Positions 17,093-24,654 of a stretch of 64,000 nt of DNA are shown here, piece after piece. Position 1 is the first letter of the stretch. Every line of letters begins with the position of its first letter. The notes under the pieces were generated by a model. That model searched no databases and was not told where the DNA came from. It saw nothing but the letters and a program-made list of their open reading frames with translations. This DNA is from Lentibacillus daqui (GTDB lineage Bacteria > Bacillota > Bacilli > Bacillales > Amphibacillaceae): the NCBI RefSeq assembly GCF_027186265.1, contig NZ_CP114176.1, positions 1,302,001 to 1,366,000 on the forward strand, in the 5' to 3' direction. Position numbers and translations under genes: made by a program.

Positions 17093-17127
17093 AACAAAAA
17101 GGCAGACATCCATTTCGAGTGTCTGCC
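17093..17127 (-). terminator. Terminator of yutI
   Basis: GGCAGACA (17101-17108) pairs with TGTCTGCC (17120-17127); on the minus strand TTTTTGTT follows. Confidence 0.85.
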
Positions 17128-17156
17128 TGCCATTTCAAATGTATGTCTTTGGATAA

Positions 17157-17381
17157 TTAAAATACCTGTTCGATCTCCGTAACACCTGGAACTTCTGCCA
17201 TCAAAGCCCGCTCAATTCCGGCTTTCAAGGTAATTGTTGAACTTGGACAGTTACCGCATGCTCCCATCAGACGAAGAAGTACAATGCCGTCTTCATCAAC
17301 ATCAACCAGTTCTACATCTCCACCATCACGCAATAAAAATGGACGCAGTTTTTCCAATACTTCACGTACTTGTTCTTGCAT
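17157..17381 (-). CDS. yutI: NifU-like Fe-S scaffold/carrier protein YutI (NfuA-like)
   Basis: A 74-residue NifU C-terminal-like domain with the cluster-binding CGNCPSS motif (CxxC near residue 42) and the family start LRPFLLRDGGDVELV. It delivers Fe-S clusters to target enzymes. ATG 17381 follows GGAGAAG. Divergent from yuzD, as in B. subtilis. The two inverted family-B repeats flank this gene and yuzD. Confidence 0.92.
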   Translation of the reverse strand: MQEQVREVLEKLRPFLLRDGGDVELVDVDEDGIVLLRLMGACGNCPSSTITLKAGIERALMAEVPGVTEIEQVF

Positions 17382-17531
17382 TATCCATCTTCTCCTTTCC
17401 TAAATATATTATAAGTTGAAAGCGGAAAAAAATCTATTGAGAAATTCTTTTAGTATCATCCAATTACTTTCATTTTATCTTTTATCAAAGGTTTTGTAAA
17501 ATGAAAGTAACGACAATGTGGAGGTTTTAGG

Positions 17532-17861
17532 ATGGGGAAACAAAAGGTAACGATCACTGTATATGGCGCAGAACAAATTTGTGCCAGTTGTGTTGGCGCT
17601 CCAGGATCAAAGGACACGTATGAATGGCTGCAGGCAGCAATCGGCAGGAAATATGCCACGGACAATATGGAATATGAATACATTGATATCGATCATCCGC
17701 CCGAAGTTGAAAAACATCAGCAATTTGTCCAGCGTATATTTGACGAAGATATGTTTTATCCGATTGTTTTTGTCAATAAGGAACTAGTTGCTGAAGGAAT
17801 TCCCAGATTAAAGACGATTTTTCAGCAATTGGATAAATGTGGTGTAGAACCTTTGGAATAA
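17532..17861 (+). CDS. yuzD: DUF1462 protein YuzD (thioredoxin-like)
   Basis: Small cytoplasmic protein (109 residues) of the YuzD/DUF1462 family with a predicted thioredoxin-like fold. It has a Cys pair CASCVGAPGSKDTYEWL near residues 16-19 and FVNKELVAEGIPRLK. Linked divergently to NifU-like yutI in many Bacilli, which suggests but does not show a role in Fe-S or redox chemistry. ATG 17532 follows TGGAGG. Confidence 0.88.
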   Translation: MGKQKVTITVYGAEQICASCVGAPGSKDTYEWLQAAIGRKYATDNMEYEYIDIDHPPEVEKHQQFVQRIFDEDMFYPIVFVNKELVAEGIPRLKTIFQQLDKCGVEPLE

Positions 17862-17864
17862 GAA

Positions 17865-18033
17865 GTGAGGATGCCGAAATGGAAAACCATTTACAAAATA
17901 CATGGATTGGCAATAACTATATTTATCTTAATTTTTCGTTAAGATCAAAGGAGCCGGCGGATCGGTTTGGATAACCGGTACAGCAGAAGCGATAGCAACA
18001 GGCGTATTTCTCACAATAGTAAAGAAAGTATAA
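17865..18033 (+). pseudogene. Frameshifted gene for a small two-helix membrane protein
   Basis: Frame one (ATG 17871 or GTG 17865) reads MPKWKTIYKIHGLAITIFIL and stops at 17940-17942. The next frame continues coherently as VKIKGAGGSVWITGTAEAIA and TGVFLTIVKKV to a stop at 18031-18033. Removing a single T from the T5 run at 17932-17936 joins the two into one protein of about 53 residues with two hydrophobic segments. This looks like a one-base indel in a real small gene, or a sequencing error. Family not recognised. Confidence 0.5.
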
Positions 18034-18067
18034 AAATCTAGGCTTTATTCAGCTCATGACAAAGCAG

Positions 18068-18335
18068 GCCACGTCCGGCTTCAGCGCCCAGCAACTAGCA
18101 AACTTCACACTTCTTCACTACGATAAGTCAACATCGGTTCATAAGTTAAAGGAAGGCCGACTAAAAACGGCCTTTGCGGCCAACGTCGGCATACCCCTTT
18201 TGCAGGGCATGTTTCCTTTATCTCATTGCGGGGGGTGTTCGGCTAAGAACGCCGCTTTGCGCGGCAACGCCGAACCACCCGTGTTGCACGGGCGCAGTTT
18301 GTACGTTGCTAACCGGGCGCTTACGCCTTTGTTCC
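18068..18335 (-). repeat. Repeat family B, copy 2 (inverted relative to copy 1)
   Basis: Reverse-complement match to 16771-17036 along its full length with scattered differences; the best conserved block is the segment around GGCCGACTAAAAACGGCC and CGTCGGCATACCCC. With copy 1 it forms an inverted pair around yutI and yuzD about 1 kb apart. The translations over this region are not genes. Confidence 0.88.
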
Positions 18336-18419
18336 AAGTTAAAAAGTTTGAATCATATGGGAACGGTTTGTATACTTATATGTAAGAGGGATCATTGTTA
18401 ATACGAAGGAGGACATAAA

Positions 18420-18776
18420 ATGGTTATTACATTGACGGATAACGCTGTGGATCAAGTCAAAGAAATGATGAAAGACGAAGAAGAAAATGTTCGCCTCAGA
18501 TTTGGTATCAAAGGCGGCGGCTGCAGCGGATTGTCCTACTCGCTCGGGTTTGATTATGAGGTAAATGAAGAATTGGATATGGTTGATGATATAAATGGTA
18601 TCCCCGTTGTTATTTTTAAACAGGACATTCCTATCATTGAGGGAACGACAATTGATTTCAAACAAAATATGATGGGTGGAGGATTTAGCATCGACAATCC
18701 GAACGCCATTGTATCGTGTGGCTGTGGGTCGTCATTTAAAGCGAAGAATCGTGAAGGCGTACCGGAAAAATGCTAA
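18420..18776 (+). CDS. yutM: HesB/IscA-family A-type Fe-S carrier YutM
   Basis: A-type Fe-S carrier, 118 residues. The three conserved cysteines are visible: GGGCSGLSY near residue 39 and CGCGSSF near residues 101-103. ATG 18420 follows AAGGAGG. It has its own terminator. With sufSUB and yutI it makes three Fe-S assembly loci in this window. The HesB/ErpA-like assignment is secure; the specific client proteins are not evident. Confidence 0.93.
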   Translation: MVITLTDNAVDQVKEMMKDEEENVRLRFGIKGGGCSGLSYSLGFDYEVNEELDMVDDINGIPVVIFKQDIPIIEGTTIDFKQNMMGGGFSIDNPNAIVSCGCGSSFKAKNREGVPEKC

Positions 18777-18787
18777 AGTAAAGATAA

Positions 18788-18821
18788 GCTAGAGCGCATG
18801 TATTATCGCTCTGGCTTTTTT
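18788..18821 (+). terminator. Terminator of yutM
   Basis: GCTAGAGCG (18788-18796) pairs with CGCTCTGGC (18807-18815), one mismatch or wobble, then TTTTTT. Confidence 0.88.
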
Positions 18822-18938
18822 ATTGGCAAGAAACTGAGTACGGAGTGATCTGTGCATCGCATTGTTGTTTTCCTGCACAAATTGAAAACTTTTCATGATT
18901 ATCCCAAATTCTCATTTTACTTCGGCACATAACAAAAT

Positions 18939-18977
18939 ACACCTCTTCATATGATTTTTTAATCAATGCAGAGGTGT
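18939..18977 (-). terminator. Terminator of yumC
   Basis: ACACCTCT (18939-18946) pairs with AGAGGTGT (18970-18977) with an inner CAT-TGATT/AATCAATG stem. On the minus strand ATTTTGTT follows. The rest of the yutM-yumC gap (18822-18938) holds nothing I can support. Confidence 0.75.
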
Positions 18978-19006
18978 ATATAAAAAGCGCTATAGGGACT
19001 AACTTC

Positions 19007-19990
19007 TTAAAACATGCTTGTCGAATGTTTAGGTTGAACTCTCGCTTTCGGGTCAATATATTGTTTAGCATTATTGACGGCGGTTGGACCTTCGCCAAAA
19101 CCAGTTGCGATCAAATTTATCTTCCCCGGGTATGTACAAATATCGCCGGCTGCATAAATTCCCGGAATATTTGTTTCCATTTTGGTATTTACAACGATAC
19201 TGTTTTTTTCGATTTCCAAACCCCAGTCTTTGATTGGCCCCAGCGTTGAGACGAATCCGTAATTACACAAAATCGAATCAACAGTAACTTCCAATTCACG
19301 GTCGCCTTTAACTTCCTGCAGCAATACACTTTCAATTCTATCTTTGCCACTAATACCGCTTGGTGAAAAAGGGGTTAAGATATCCACGCTTGAATTCATC
19401 AATTTTTCAACACTGTACTCATGTGCTCTGAATTTGTCCCGGCGATGAACCAGCGTTACTTTTGCTGCGATCGGTTCAAGCATTAATGCCCAGTCGACAG
19501 CTGAATCACCACCACCAAGCAGCATTACATGCTGGTCCTTGTAATGGTTCATGTCCTTAACATGATAATGCAAATTAATTCCCTCAAACTTTTCGTAGTC
19601 GCCAACATTCAGGCGGCGTGGCTGAAATGCGCCGTTTCCAGCAGTAATGATAATGGTCTTTGTATAGTGTACTTCCTTATTTGTCGTCAATTTAAGCGTT
19701 TGATCTTCCAGACGCTCCACTTTCTCAACAGCTTGTCCCAATACAATTTCCGGGTCAAACATGTTGGCCTGTTCCTCTAAATTGTCTACAAGTTCTTGTG
19801 CGCGTATTTTGGGAAACCCGGCAACATCATAGATATCTTTTTCCGGATATAATGCGGTTAGCTGACCGCCGGTATGGGGAAGGCTCTCAATAATCTTTAC
19901 ACTAGCATCCCGCATTCCACCGTAGAAGGCAGTAAACAGGCCTGTAGGACCCGCGCCGATAATGGTTACATCATATATTTGTTCAGACAT
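19007..19990 (-). CDS. yumC: Ferredoxin-NADP+ reductase YumC (thioredoxin reductase-like)
   Basis: Homodimeric FAD enzyme moving electrons between NADPH and ferredoxin or flavodoxin. It has 327 residues: FAD motif GAGPTGLFTAFYGG near residue 12, NADPH motif GGGDSAVDWA near 160, and ATGFGEGPTAVNNAK near 297. It lacks the CxxC of true thioredoxin reductases, as expected for YumC. ATG 19990 follows GGAGGAACTAACTA. Divergent from yumB. Confidence 0.93.
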   Translation of the reverse strand: MSEQIYDVTIIGAGPTGLFTAFYGGMRDASVKIIESLPHTGGQLTALYPEKDIYDVAGFPKIRAQELVDNLEEQANMFDPEIVLGQAVEKVERLEDQTLKLTTNKEVHYTKTIIITAGNGAFQPRRLNVGDYEKFEGINLHYHVKDMNHYKDQHVMLLGGGDSAVDWALMLEPIAAKVTLVHRRDKFRAHEYSVEKLMNSSVDILTPFSPSGISGKDRIESVLLQEVKGDRELEVTVDSILCNYGFVSTLGPIKDWGLEIEKNSIVVNTKMETNIPGIYAAGDICTYPGKINLIATGFGEGPTAVNNAKQYIDPKARVQPKHSTSMF

Positions 19991-20119
19991 TAGTTAGTTC
20001 CTCCATTCTTCCTCTTCTATACTACGACATATTGAAATTATCATAAAGAAATATGCTGTTTGTTGTTATTCGGATGGGATAAGCAGGTATTCAGGGATTT
20101 TAAAAATGTAAAATAAGGG

Positions 20120-20148
20120 TTGAAAAATACAAGCAAACCGGATAATAT
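20120..20148 (+). promoter_or_regulatory. Candidate sigma-A promoter upstream of yumB
   Basis: TTGAAA at 20120-20125 and TAATAT at 20143-20148 with a 17-base spacer. It is the best plus-strand match in the 293-base yumC-yumB gap, leaving a 136-base leader with no recognised structure. Confidence 0.5.
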
Positions 20149-20283
20149 ATGATGTGGACTTTATATTACGAATTCATGACAATAATATTTCGATTGTTAC
20201 ATAATGATTTGTAGATCCAAGTTTTATATGAAATGGGTAATAGCGTTTATGATAGAATTAAAAACGGACGGAAGTGAAAATAT

Positions 20284-21504
20284 ATGGGGAAGCCGAGTGT
20301 TGTGATAATTGGCGCTGGGTATGGCGGAATGATGACCACGGTCAAATTGCAAAAATTATTAGGCACAAATGATGCCACAATAACGCTTGTTAATAATAAC
20401 GATTATCACTATCAGACAACATGGTTGCATGAAAATGCGGCTGGTACGTTACATCACGACCGCACCAGAATTCCTATTAAAGAAGTGATCGATACCAATA
20501 AAGTGCGGTTTATAAAGGATACTGTTGTTGCTGTTAAGCCTGATGAAAAAAAAGTAAAATTAGGGAATGGTTGTCTATCCTATGATATCCTGGTTGTGGC
20601 ACTTGGGTTTGAGGCAGCAACATTTGGGATACCGGGGTTAATGGAAAATGCATTTGCCATTGGTAATATTAATAGTGCACGACTGATTCGTGAGCACATA
20701 GAATACAATTTTGCGATGTACCATAATGACCCGAAAAAAGACCAGGCACGATTGAATATCGTGGTTGGTGGTGGTGGCTTTACTGGTGTTGAATTTCTTG
20801 GTGAGCTGGCTAACCGAATTCCGGAGTTATGCGCAGAATACGATATTGAAAAGAACCTGGTACGAATTATTAATATAGAAGGCGCATCGACTGTTTTACC
20901 AAACTTTGATGCCCAGCTTGTTGAATATGCAATGAACTCGCTTGAGGCACGTGGTGTAGAGTTTGTAACGGATGCTATGTTAAAACAATGTAATCCAACT
21001 GATGTCGTTTATGAAAAGAATGGTAAAGAAGAAAAGATTCCAACCCGTACAATCATTTGGGCTGCCGGCGTGCGGGCGAATACGATCGTTGAGGCATCCG
21101 GTTTTGCAACCAATCATGGAAAAATTGAAGTGCAAAAGGACATGCGCGTACCAGGCTATGAAGATGTATTTGTGCTTGGAGATTGTGCACATGTAACTGA
21201 TCCGAAAACAGGCTGCCCATTTCCGCCAACATCTCAAATTGCGATCCAGGAATCACGAACGGTTGCTCGTAATATTAAGGCGCTTGTCAATGGTGATCAA
21301 AAGTTGGAAAACTTTAAAGCCAAAATTCATGGAACAGTTGCTTCACTTGGGGCGAACGATGCGATTGGAGTCGTGTTAAACAACCGAAAATTGTTCGGCT
21401 TTAAGGCTTCCATTATGAAAAAAGTGTTAGACAATCGGTATTTACTTCAATTAGGTGGGGTGGGTCTGTTAATGCGAAAAGGCAAATTCAATATTTTTTA
21501 TTAA
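20284..21504 (+). CDS. yumB: Type II NADH dehydrogenase-like protein YumB
   Basis: Single-subunit FAD NADH:quinone oxidoreductase family, 406 residues. FAD motif IGAGYGGMMTTVKLQK near residue 7, NADH motif VVGGGGFTGVEFLGELA near 160, and the second FAD block VFVLGDCAHV near 295. C-terminal part SIMKKVLDNRYLLQLGG fits the membrane-associating region. The pairing with yumC is conserved in Bacilli. Quinone reduction is expected; YumB's electron donor is inferred from the family. Confidence 0.9.
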   Translation: MGKPSVVIIGAGYGGMMTTVKLQKLLGTNDATITLVNNNDYHYQTTWLHENAAGTLHHDRTRIPIKEVIDTNKVRFIKDTVVAVKPDEKKVKLGNGCLSYDILVVALGFEAATFGIPGLMENAFAIGNINSARLIREHIEYNFAMYHNDPKKDQARLNIVVGGGGFTGVEFLGELANRIPELCAEYDIEKNLVRIINIEGASTVLPNFDAQLVEYAMNSLEARGVEFVTDAMLKQCNPTDVVYEKNGKEEKIPTRTIIWAAGVRANTIVEASGFATNHGKIEVQKDMRVPGYEDVFVLGDCAHVTDPKTGCPFPPTSQIAIQESRTVARNIKALVNGDQKLENFKAKIHGTVASLGANDAIGVVLNNRKLFGFKASIMKKVLDNRYLLQLGGVGLLMRKGKFNIFY

Positions 21505-21651
21505 GCGTTATGTGAAGTTGGGCATTATCGAATGGAATATAATAAAAATGACAATTTCCGCAAAGGTGTACACGATCACCTTTGCTTTTTATATGTTTTC
21601 AGTTAAAATGAAATTTATATGCTTCGTTTGATAAATGGGGGGACACTGGTT

Positions 21652-21963
21652 TTGATTCAATTTGTCGTATCAATTATATTGTTTTTCGTTATTTTCTTTG
21701 GAATCGCCTTTATTTTGAATATGTTATTACGTCGTACATGGTTAATGTCATTTATATACCCATTTATAGTATTGATCATTGTCGATGGTATTTCAACGGC
21801 AGAATATTTTAAACATCCTGGAGCGGCATTTCAAACAGCGTTTACCAGATTGATTCATTTGACACCAGTCGATATCACGATACTTGTGTCCGGATTCATC
21901 GGAACTATCGTATCAGGTTTTGTGATTAAATTTTTGCGAAAAAGCGGCTATCAAATGTTTTAA
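21652..21963 (+). CDS. yuiB: YuiB-like membrane protein
   Basis: Small integral membrane protein (103 residues, three hydrophobic segments) of unknown function. NMLLRRTWLMSFIYP and ISGFIGTIVSGFVIKFLRKSGYQMF-type end identify the YuiB family. TTG 21652 is chosen because GGGGGGA at 21637-21643 is well spaced and the N-terminus then matches YuiB; ATG 21619 in the same frame lacks a ribosome binding site. Family-A repeat copy 2 begins at its stop codon. Confidence 0.82.
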   Translation: MIQFVVSIILFFVIFFGIAFILNMLLRRTWLMSFIYPFIVLIIVDGISTAEYFKHPGAAFQTAFTRLIHLTPVDITILVSGFIGTIVSGFVIKFLRKSGYQMF

Positions 21964-22177
21964 GTGCGTGTTCAAAAAGGAGGATAAAAAGGACCGAGAA
22001 GTTCTAGGCGGCGTAGCTTTGAGCACAGGAGTGTACATAAAAGGTACATGAGAGCGGAAAAGCAAGCCAACGAGTTCTTCAAATGAAGGGCGACTAAAAA
22101 CGGGCTTGCGCTCAGGCGTCGGCATACCCCTTTTGCAGGGGCATGTCATTTTTACCGGACTTTTTGAACATCCTCTT
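21962..22177. repeat. Repeat family A, copy 2, carrying a fragment of family B
   Basis: Starts AAGTGCGTGTTCAAAAAGG and ends GGACTTTTTGAACATCCTCTT as copy 1 does. It is 57 bp longer: bases about 22084-22146 (GGGCGACTAAAAACGGGC ... CGTCGGCATACCCC ... GCAGGGGCATGT) match the core of family B in the orientation of copy 18068-18335. The segment between yuiB and the next small gene is otherwise empty. Confidence 0.85.
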
Positions 22178-22257
22178 TAATTTAATTAGGACGAATGGTT
22201 GGGTAAATGAATAAAAAATTAGTAGATTGGCAATGATAGCACGAGTGAGGTGCTATC

Positions 22258-22452
22258 ATGAAAAAACTGAAGATTTTGCGCAGGCCTGTCATGGTGTTAC
22301 TATTTCTAGGAGCTTTTTATACGACACTTACCAGCATTTCAAATGTTACGTTTACAGATGTCCGTAACTGGATGGATCAAAATTCGTCTAAAGCTAAAGT
22401 AACCAATCTCGAGCACAAAGATAACCTGGAGGAAAAATCTTTAAGATATTAA
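22258..22452 (+). CDS. Small single-pass membrane protein, function unknown
   Basis: A 64-residue ORF with a basic start, one hydrophobic segment (residues 11-31, MVLLFLGAFYTTLTSISNV) and a hydrophilic charged tail. ATG 22258 follows GTGAGGTG and a terminator follows the stop by 2 bases, so it is probably a real gene. I do not recognise the family. Confidence 0.6.
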   Translation: MKKLKILRRPVMVLLFLGAFYTTLTSISNVTFTDVRNWMDQNSSKAKVTNLEHKDNLEEKSLRY

Positions 22453-22454
22453 AT

Positions 22455-22497
22455 ACAACAGATCTCGCTGATAATAGGGAGACCTGTTGTTTTTTAT
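22455..22497 (+). terminator. Terminator of the small membrane protein gene
   Basis: ACAACAGATCTC pairs with GGAGACCTGTTGT across a loop (one mismatch), followed by TTTTTTATTT. Its end overlaps the last bases of converging bioY. Confidence 0.85.
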
Positions 22498-23102
22498 TTA
22501 AAGTGGGATACTTTCGGATGGAGCAGTTGCAAGGGAATCCGTTTGGCAATAGTAACCATGAAGAGACTTGCCAGAAAAGCCAGCGCCATATCCTTTACCA
22601 TAAATGGAACCATACTTGTCCAGGCAACCAGATAGGAAATATCCACATGTAACAGTAAATGCATGATGAAATACATATAAGTGACGCCTATCCCATAATT
22701 ACACAGCAAGCCAACTCCAGCAGAAAATGAATACCAGGGAACGGATGGACGTCGTTCTCTTTGTTCTACAAGCAACCCGACAAAAAAAGCCACAGCAATA
22801 AATGATAAAATAAATCCACCGGTTGGACTGGCTAATATAAAAGGTCCGGCCTTCATACCTGCAAATACAGGAACCCCGCAAACACCGACAAATATGTAGG
22901 TCAACATGGAAAATGTCCCCAACCGTTTCCCGAGCATCAAGCCAGCTAAAATGGCGAAGAAGGTTTGCAACGATAAGGGGACTGATGCACCACCAATCGG
23001 AACGGCAAGCCAAGGAAACCAAACAGCTATATTAGCTCCAATCGCCATTAAGCAAACAAATACCGCGCCAAAGGTTAAATCGATAGGTCGTAATCCTTTC
23101 AT
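22494..23102 (-). CDS. bioY: Biotin transporter S component BioY
   Basis: Substrate-binding membrane subunit of an energy-coupling-factor (ECF) vitamin transporter; imports biotin with shared EcfA1A2T. It has 202 residues and about six hydrophobic segments, with BioY signatures LTFGAVFVCLMAIGAN and PTGGFILSFIAVAFFVG. ATG 23102 follows GAGGAGG; the open frame extends further upstream without a site. No bio genes adjoin. A promoter with an overlapping inverted repeat (23131-23163) could be a BirA site. Confidence 0.92.
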   Translation of the reverse strand: MKGLRPIDLTFGAVFVCLMAIGANIAVWFPWLAVPIGGASVPLSLQTFFAILAGLMLGKRLGTFSMLTYIFVGVCGVPVFAGMKAGPFILASPTGGFILSFIAVAFFVGLLVEQRERRPSVPWYSFSAGVGLLCNYGIGVTYMYFIMHLLLHVDISYLVAWTSMVPFMVKDMALAFLASLFMVTIAKRIPLQLLHPKVSHFK

Positions 23103-23130
23103 ATGTACGCTCCTCCTCTCTCTTTTTATA

Positions 23131-23159
23131 ATAGTAAGACAATTAACGATGTATGTCAA
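23131..23159 (-). promoter_or_regulatory. bioY promoter with possible BirA operator
   Basis: On the minus strand TTGACA (23159-23154), 17-base spacer, TACTAT (23136-23131). An imperfect inverted repeat, TAGTTGACA ... TGTCTTACTA, overlaps the -35 and spacer, a place where BirA operators occur in bioY promoters of Firmicutes. The promoter is fairly clear; the operator is tentative. Confidence 0.55.
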
Positions 23160-23176
23160 CTATTTTTTTATGAGGT

Positions 23177-23211
23177 TTACAAAACCGTTCAAGTCTAATG
23201 ACCTGAACGGT
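23177..23211 (-). terminator. Terminator of deoD
   Basis: ACCGTTCA-GTC (23184-23195) pairs with GAC-TGAACGGT (to 23211). On the minus strand TTTTGT follows. Confidence 0.8.
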
Positions 23212-23248
23212 GAGTTTCGCTTTATGATAGGATCGTTTCCCAAAGATT

Positions 23249-23956
23249 CTATTTGATGACTGCATCCAAGGCAATTTCCATCATTTCATGAAATGTTGTT
23301 TGCCGCTCTTTTGCAGTGGTTTCTTCGCCTGTTAAAATATGATCGGAAACTGTTAAAATTGATAAAGCTTGACGGTCATATTTGGCTGCTAACGTATATA
23401 GTGCCGATGTTTCCATTTCAATGGCCAGCACCTTATATGCCGCAAGCAATTCATTTACTTCCTTTGCGTTATCGCGATAAAAGGTATCGCTTGTAAACAC
23501 ATTTCCTACTTTAGGTTCGATGCCTTTTTCCATACTTGTATCATATGCATTTTTTAGTAAGGAAAAGTCGGCGAGCGGGGCATAATCAATTCCGTTGAAT
23601 ACCATCCGATTAATTTGTGAGTCGGTGGTGGAACCTTGGGCAAGGATGACATCACGTACGTGCACATCCTTTTGAATCGCACCACATGTACCAACACGGA
23701 TGAGTTTTTGTACATCGTAACTCTGGATAAGTTCATTCACATAAATGGAAATGGAAGGAACCCCCATTCCCGTGCCTTGAACCGATACTCTTTCTCCTTG
23801 ATAGGTTCCAGTAAAGCCAAACATTCCTCTTACCTGGTTATATTGGGTTACATCCTGCAAATATGTCTCGGCAATAAATTTGGCGCGTAAAGGATCGCCA
23901 GGCAAGAGAATTTTGTCAGCAATTTCCCCTTGTTGTGCGTTAATATGTACGCTCAT
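23249..23956 (-). CDS. deoD: Purine-nucleoside phosphorylase DeoD
   Basis: Hexameric, low-molecular-mass PNP that splits purine nucleosides with phosphate for salvage. It has 235 residues: phosphate site LLPGDPLRAKFIAE near residue 18, QGTGMGVPS near 60, the ribose/base site EMETSALYTLA near 179 and the general-acid Asp in TVSDHI near 205. ATG 23956 follows GGAGGAGGAC. Single gene with own terminator. Confidence 0.95.
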   Translation of the reverse strand: MSVHINAQQGEIADKILLPGDPLRAKFIAETYLQDVTQYNQVRGMFGFTGTYQGERVSVQGTGMGVPSISIYVNELIQSYDVQKLIRVGTCGAIQKDVHVRDVILAQGSTTDSQINRMVFNGIDYAPLADFSLLKNAYDTSMEKGIEPKVGNVFTSDTFYRDNAKEVNELLAAYKVLAIEMETSALYTLAAKYDRQALSILTVSDHILTGEETTAKERQTTFHEMMEIALDAVIK

Positions 23957-24078
23957 TTTTGTCCTCCTCCATAAGATGACCTGTTCAGATCTTCAGCAGA
24001 TAAGTTTCTTAATATTACAACACAAGATTACCATAACCGATATGGAATGACAAATTTCATTCCCATAGCAGTTTTTTG

Positions 24079-24107
24079 TTTCATAAAAGTGGATTATTGT
24101 ATATAAT
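24079..24107 (+). promoter_or_regulatory. Candidate extended -10 promoter of ptsH
   Basis: TATAAT at 24102-24107 preceded by TGTA (extended -10 type); the -35 (TTTCAT, 24079-24084) is weak. It lies 87 bases before the HPr start. Confidence 0.5.
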
Positions 24108-24193
24108 AAGGATGGTGATTATAAGCCCAAAAAGTATGGTATGAAATCATTACATACGAAAAATATTCTATTTGATTGGAAGGATGAGATATA

Positions 24194-24457
24194 ATGCAAG
24201 AAAAAACTTTTACAATTACAGCGGATACAGGAGTACATGCGCGTCCGGCAACATTATTGGTAAACAAGGCCGGACAGTTTAAATCCGAAGTCGAAGTGGC
24301 CTACAATGGCAAGACAGTTAATTTAAAATCAATTATGGGTGTGATGTCATTGGGGGTTCCTAAAGGCGCTGAAATTAAAATCATCGCAAACGGCAGCGAC
24401 GAATCCGAAGCAATTGAAGGCATTGAAGAGGTTATTAAAGAACATTTAGGTGAATAG
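24194..24457 (+). CDS. ptsH: Phosphocarrier protein HPr
   Basis: Central phosphocarrier of the sugar phosphotransferase system. It has 87 residues with the active histidine in GVHARPAT (His15) and the regulatory serine of HPr kinase in LKSIMGVMSLG (Ser46). Having His15 distinguishes it from Crh. ATG 24194 follows GGAAGGATGAG. It is followed by a terminator, and no enzyme I gene (ptsI) is nearby, so it is uncoupled from the usual ptsHI operon. Confidence 0.92.
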   Translation: MQEKTFTITADTGVHARPATLLVNKAGQFKSEVEVAYNGKTVNLKSIMGVMSLGVPKGAEIKIIANGSDESEAIEGIEEVIKEHLGE

Positions 24458-24468
24458 TTAACAATATG

Positions 24469-24501
24469 GCTAGAGAGGTGACGCTCTAGCTTTTTATTTT
24501 T
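24469..24501 (+). terminator. Terminator of ptsH
   Basis: GCTAGAG (24469-24475) pairs with CTCTAGC (24484-24490), then TTTTTATTTTT. Confidence 0.88.
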
Positions 24502-24654
24502 CCTATATACTGAAAAAGATTCCTATTGACTAAAGTTGTATTGCATCATAATGTTTGATTTTTTTGCTCGGTAATTGGCATTTTTGTGCTTTACAATTAA
24601 TCATAGTCCGGTTAAAGTGAGTTCTATAGAATAATGGGAATTTGGGGTGAAAAA

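Noticed and set aside
17865..18033. Two separate small genes MENHLQ... (from 17879) and a second frame
   Set aside because: The frame from 17879 reads hydrophilic, low-complexity residues and ends early; the best explanation is one frameshifted gene.
18056..18385. Reading frames in repeat B (also 16728-17066 minus)
   Set aside because: The frames are translations of the structured repeat; they lack ribosome binding sites and differ between copies.
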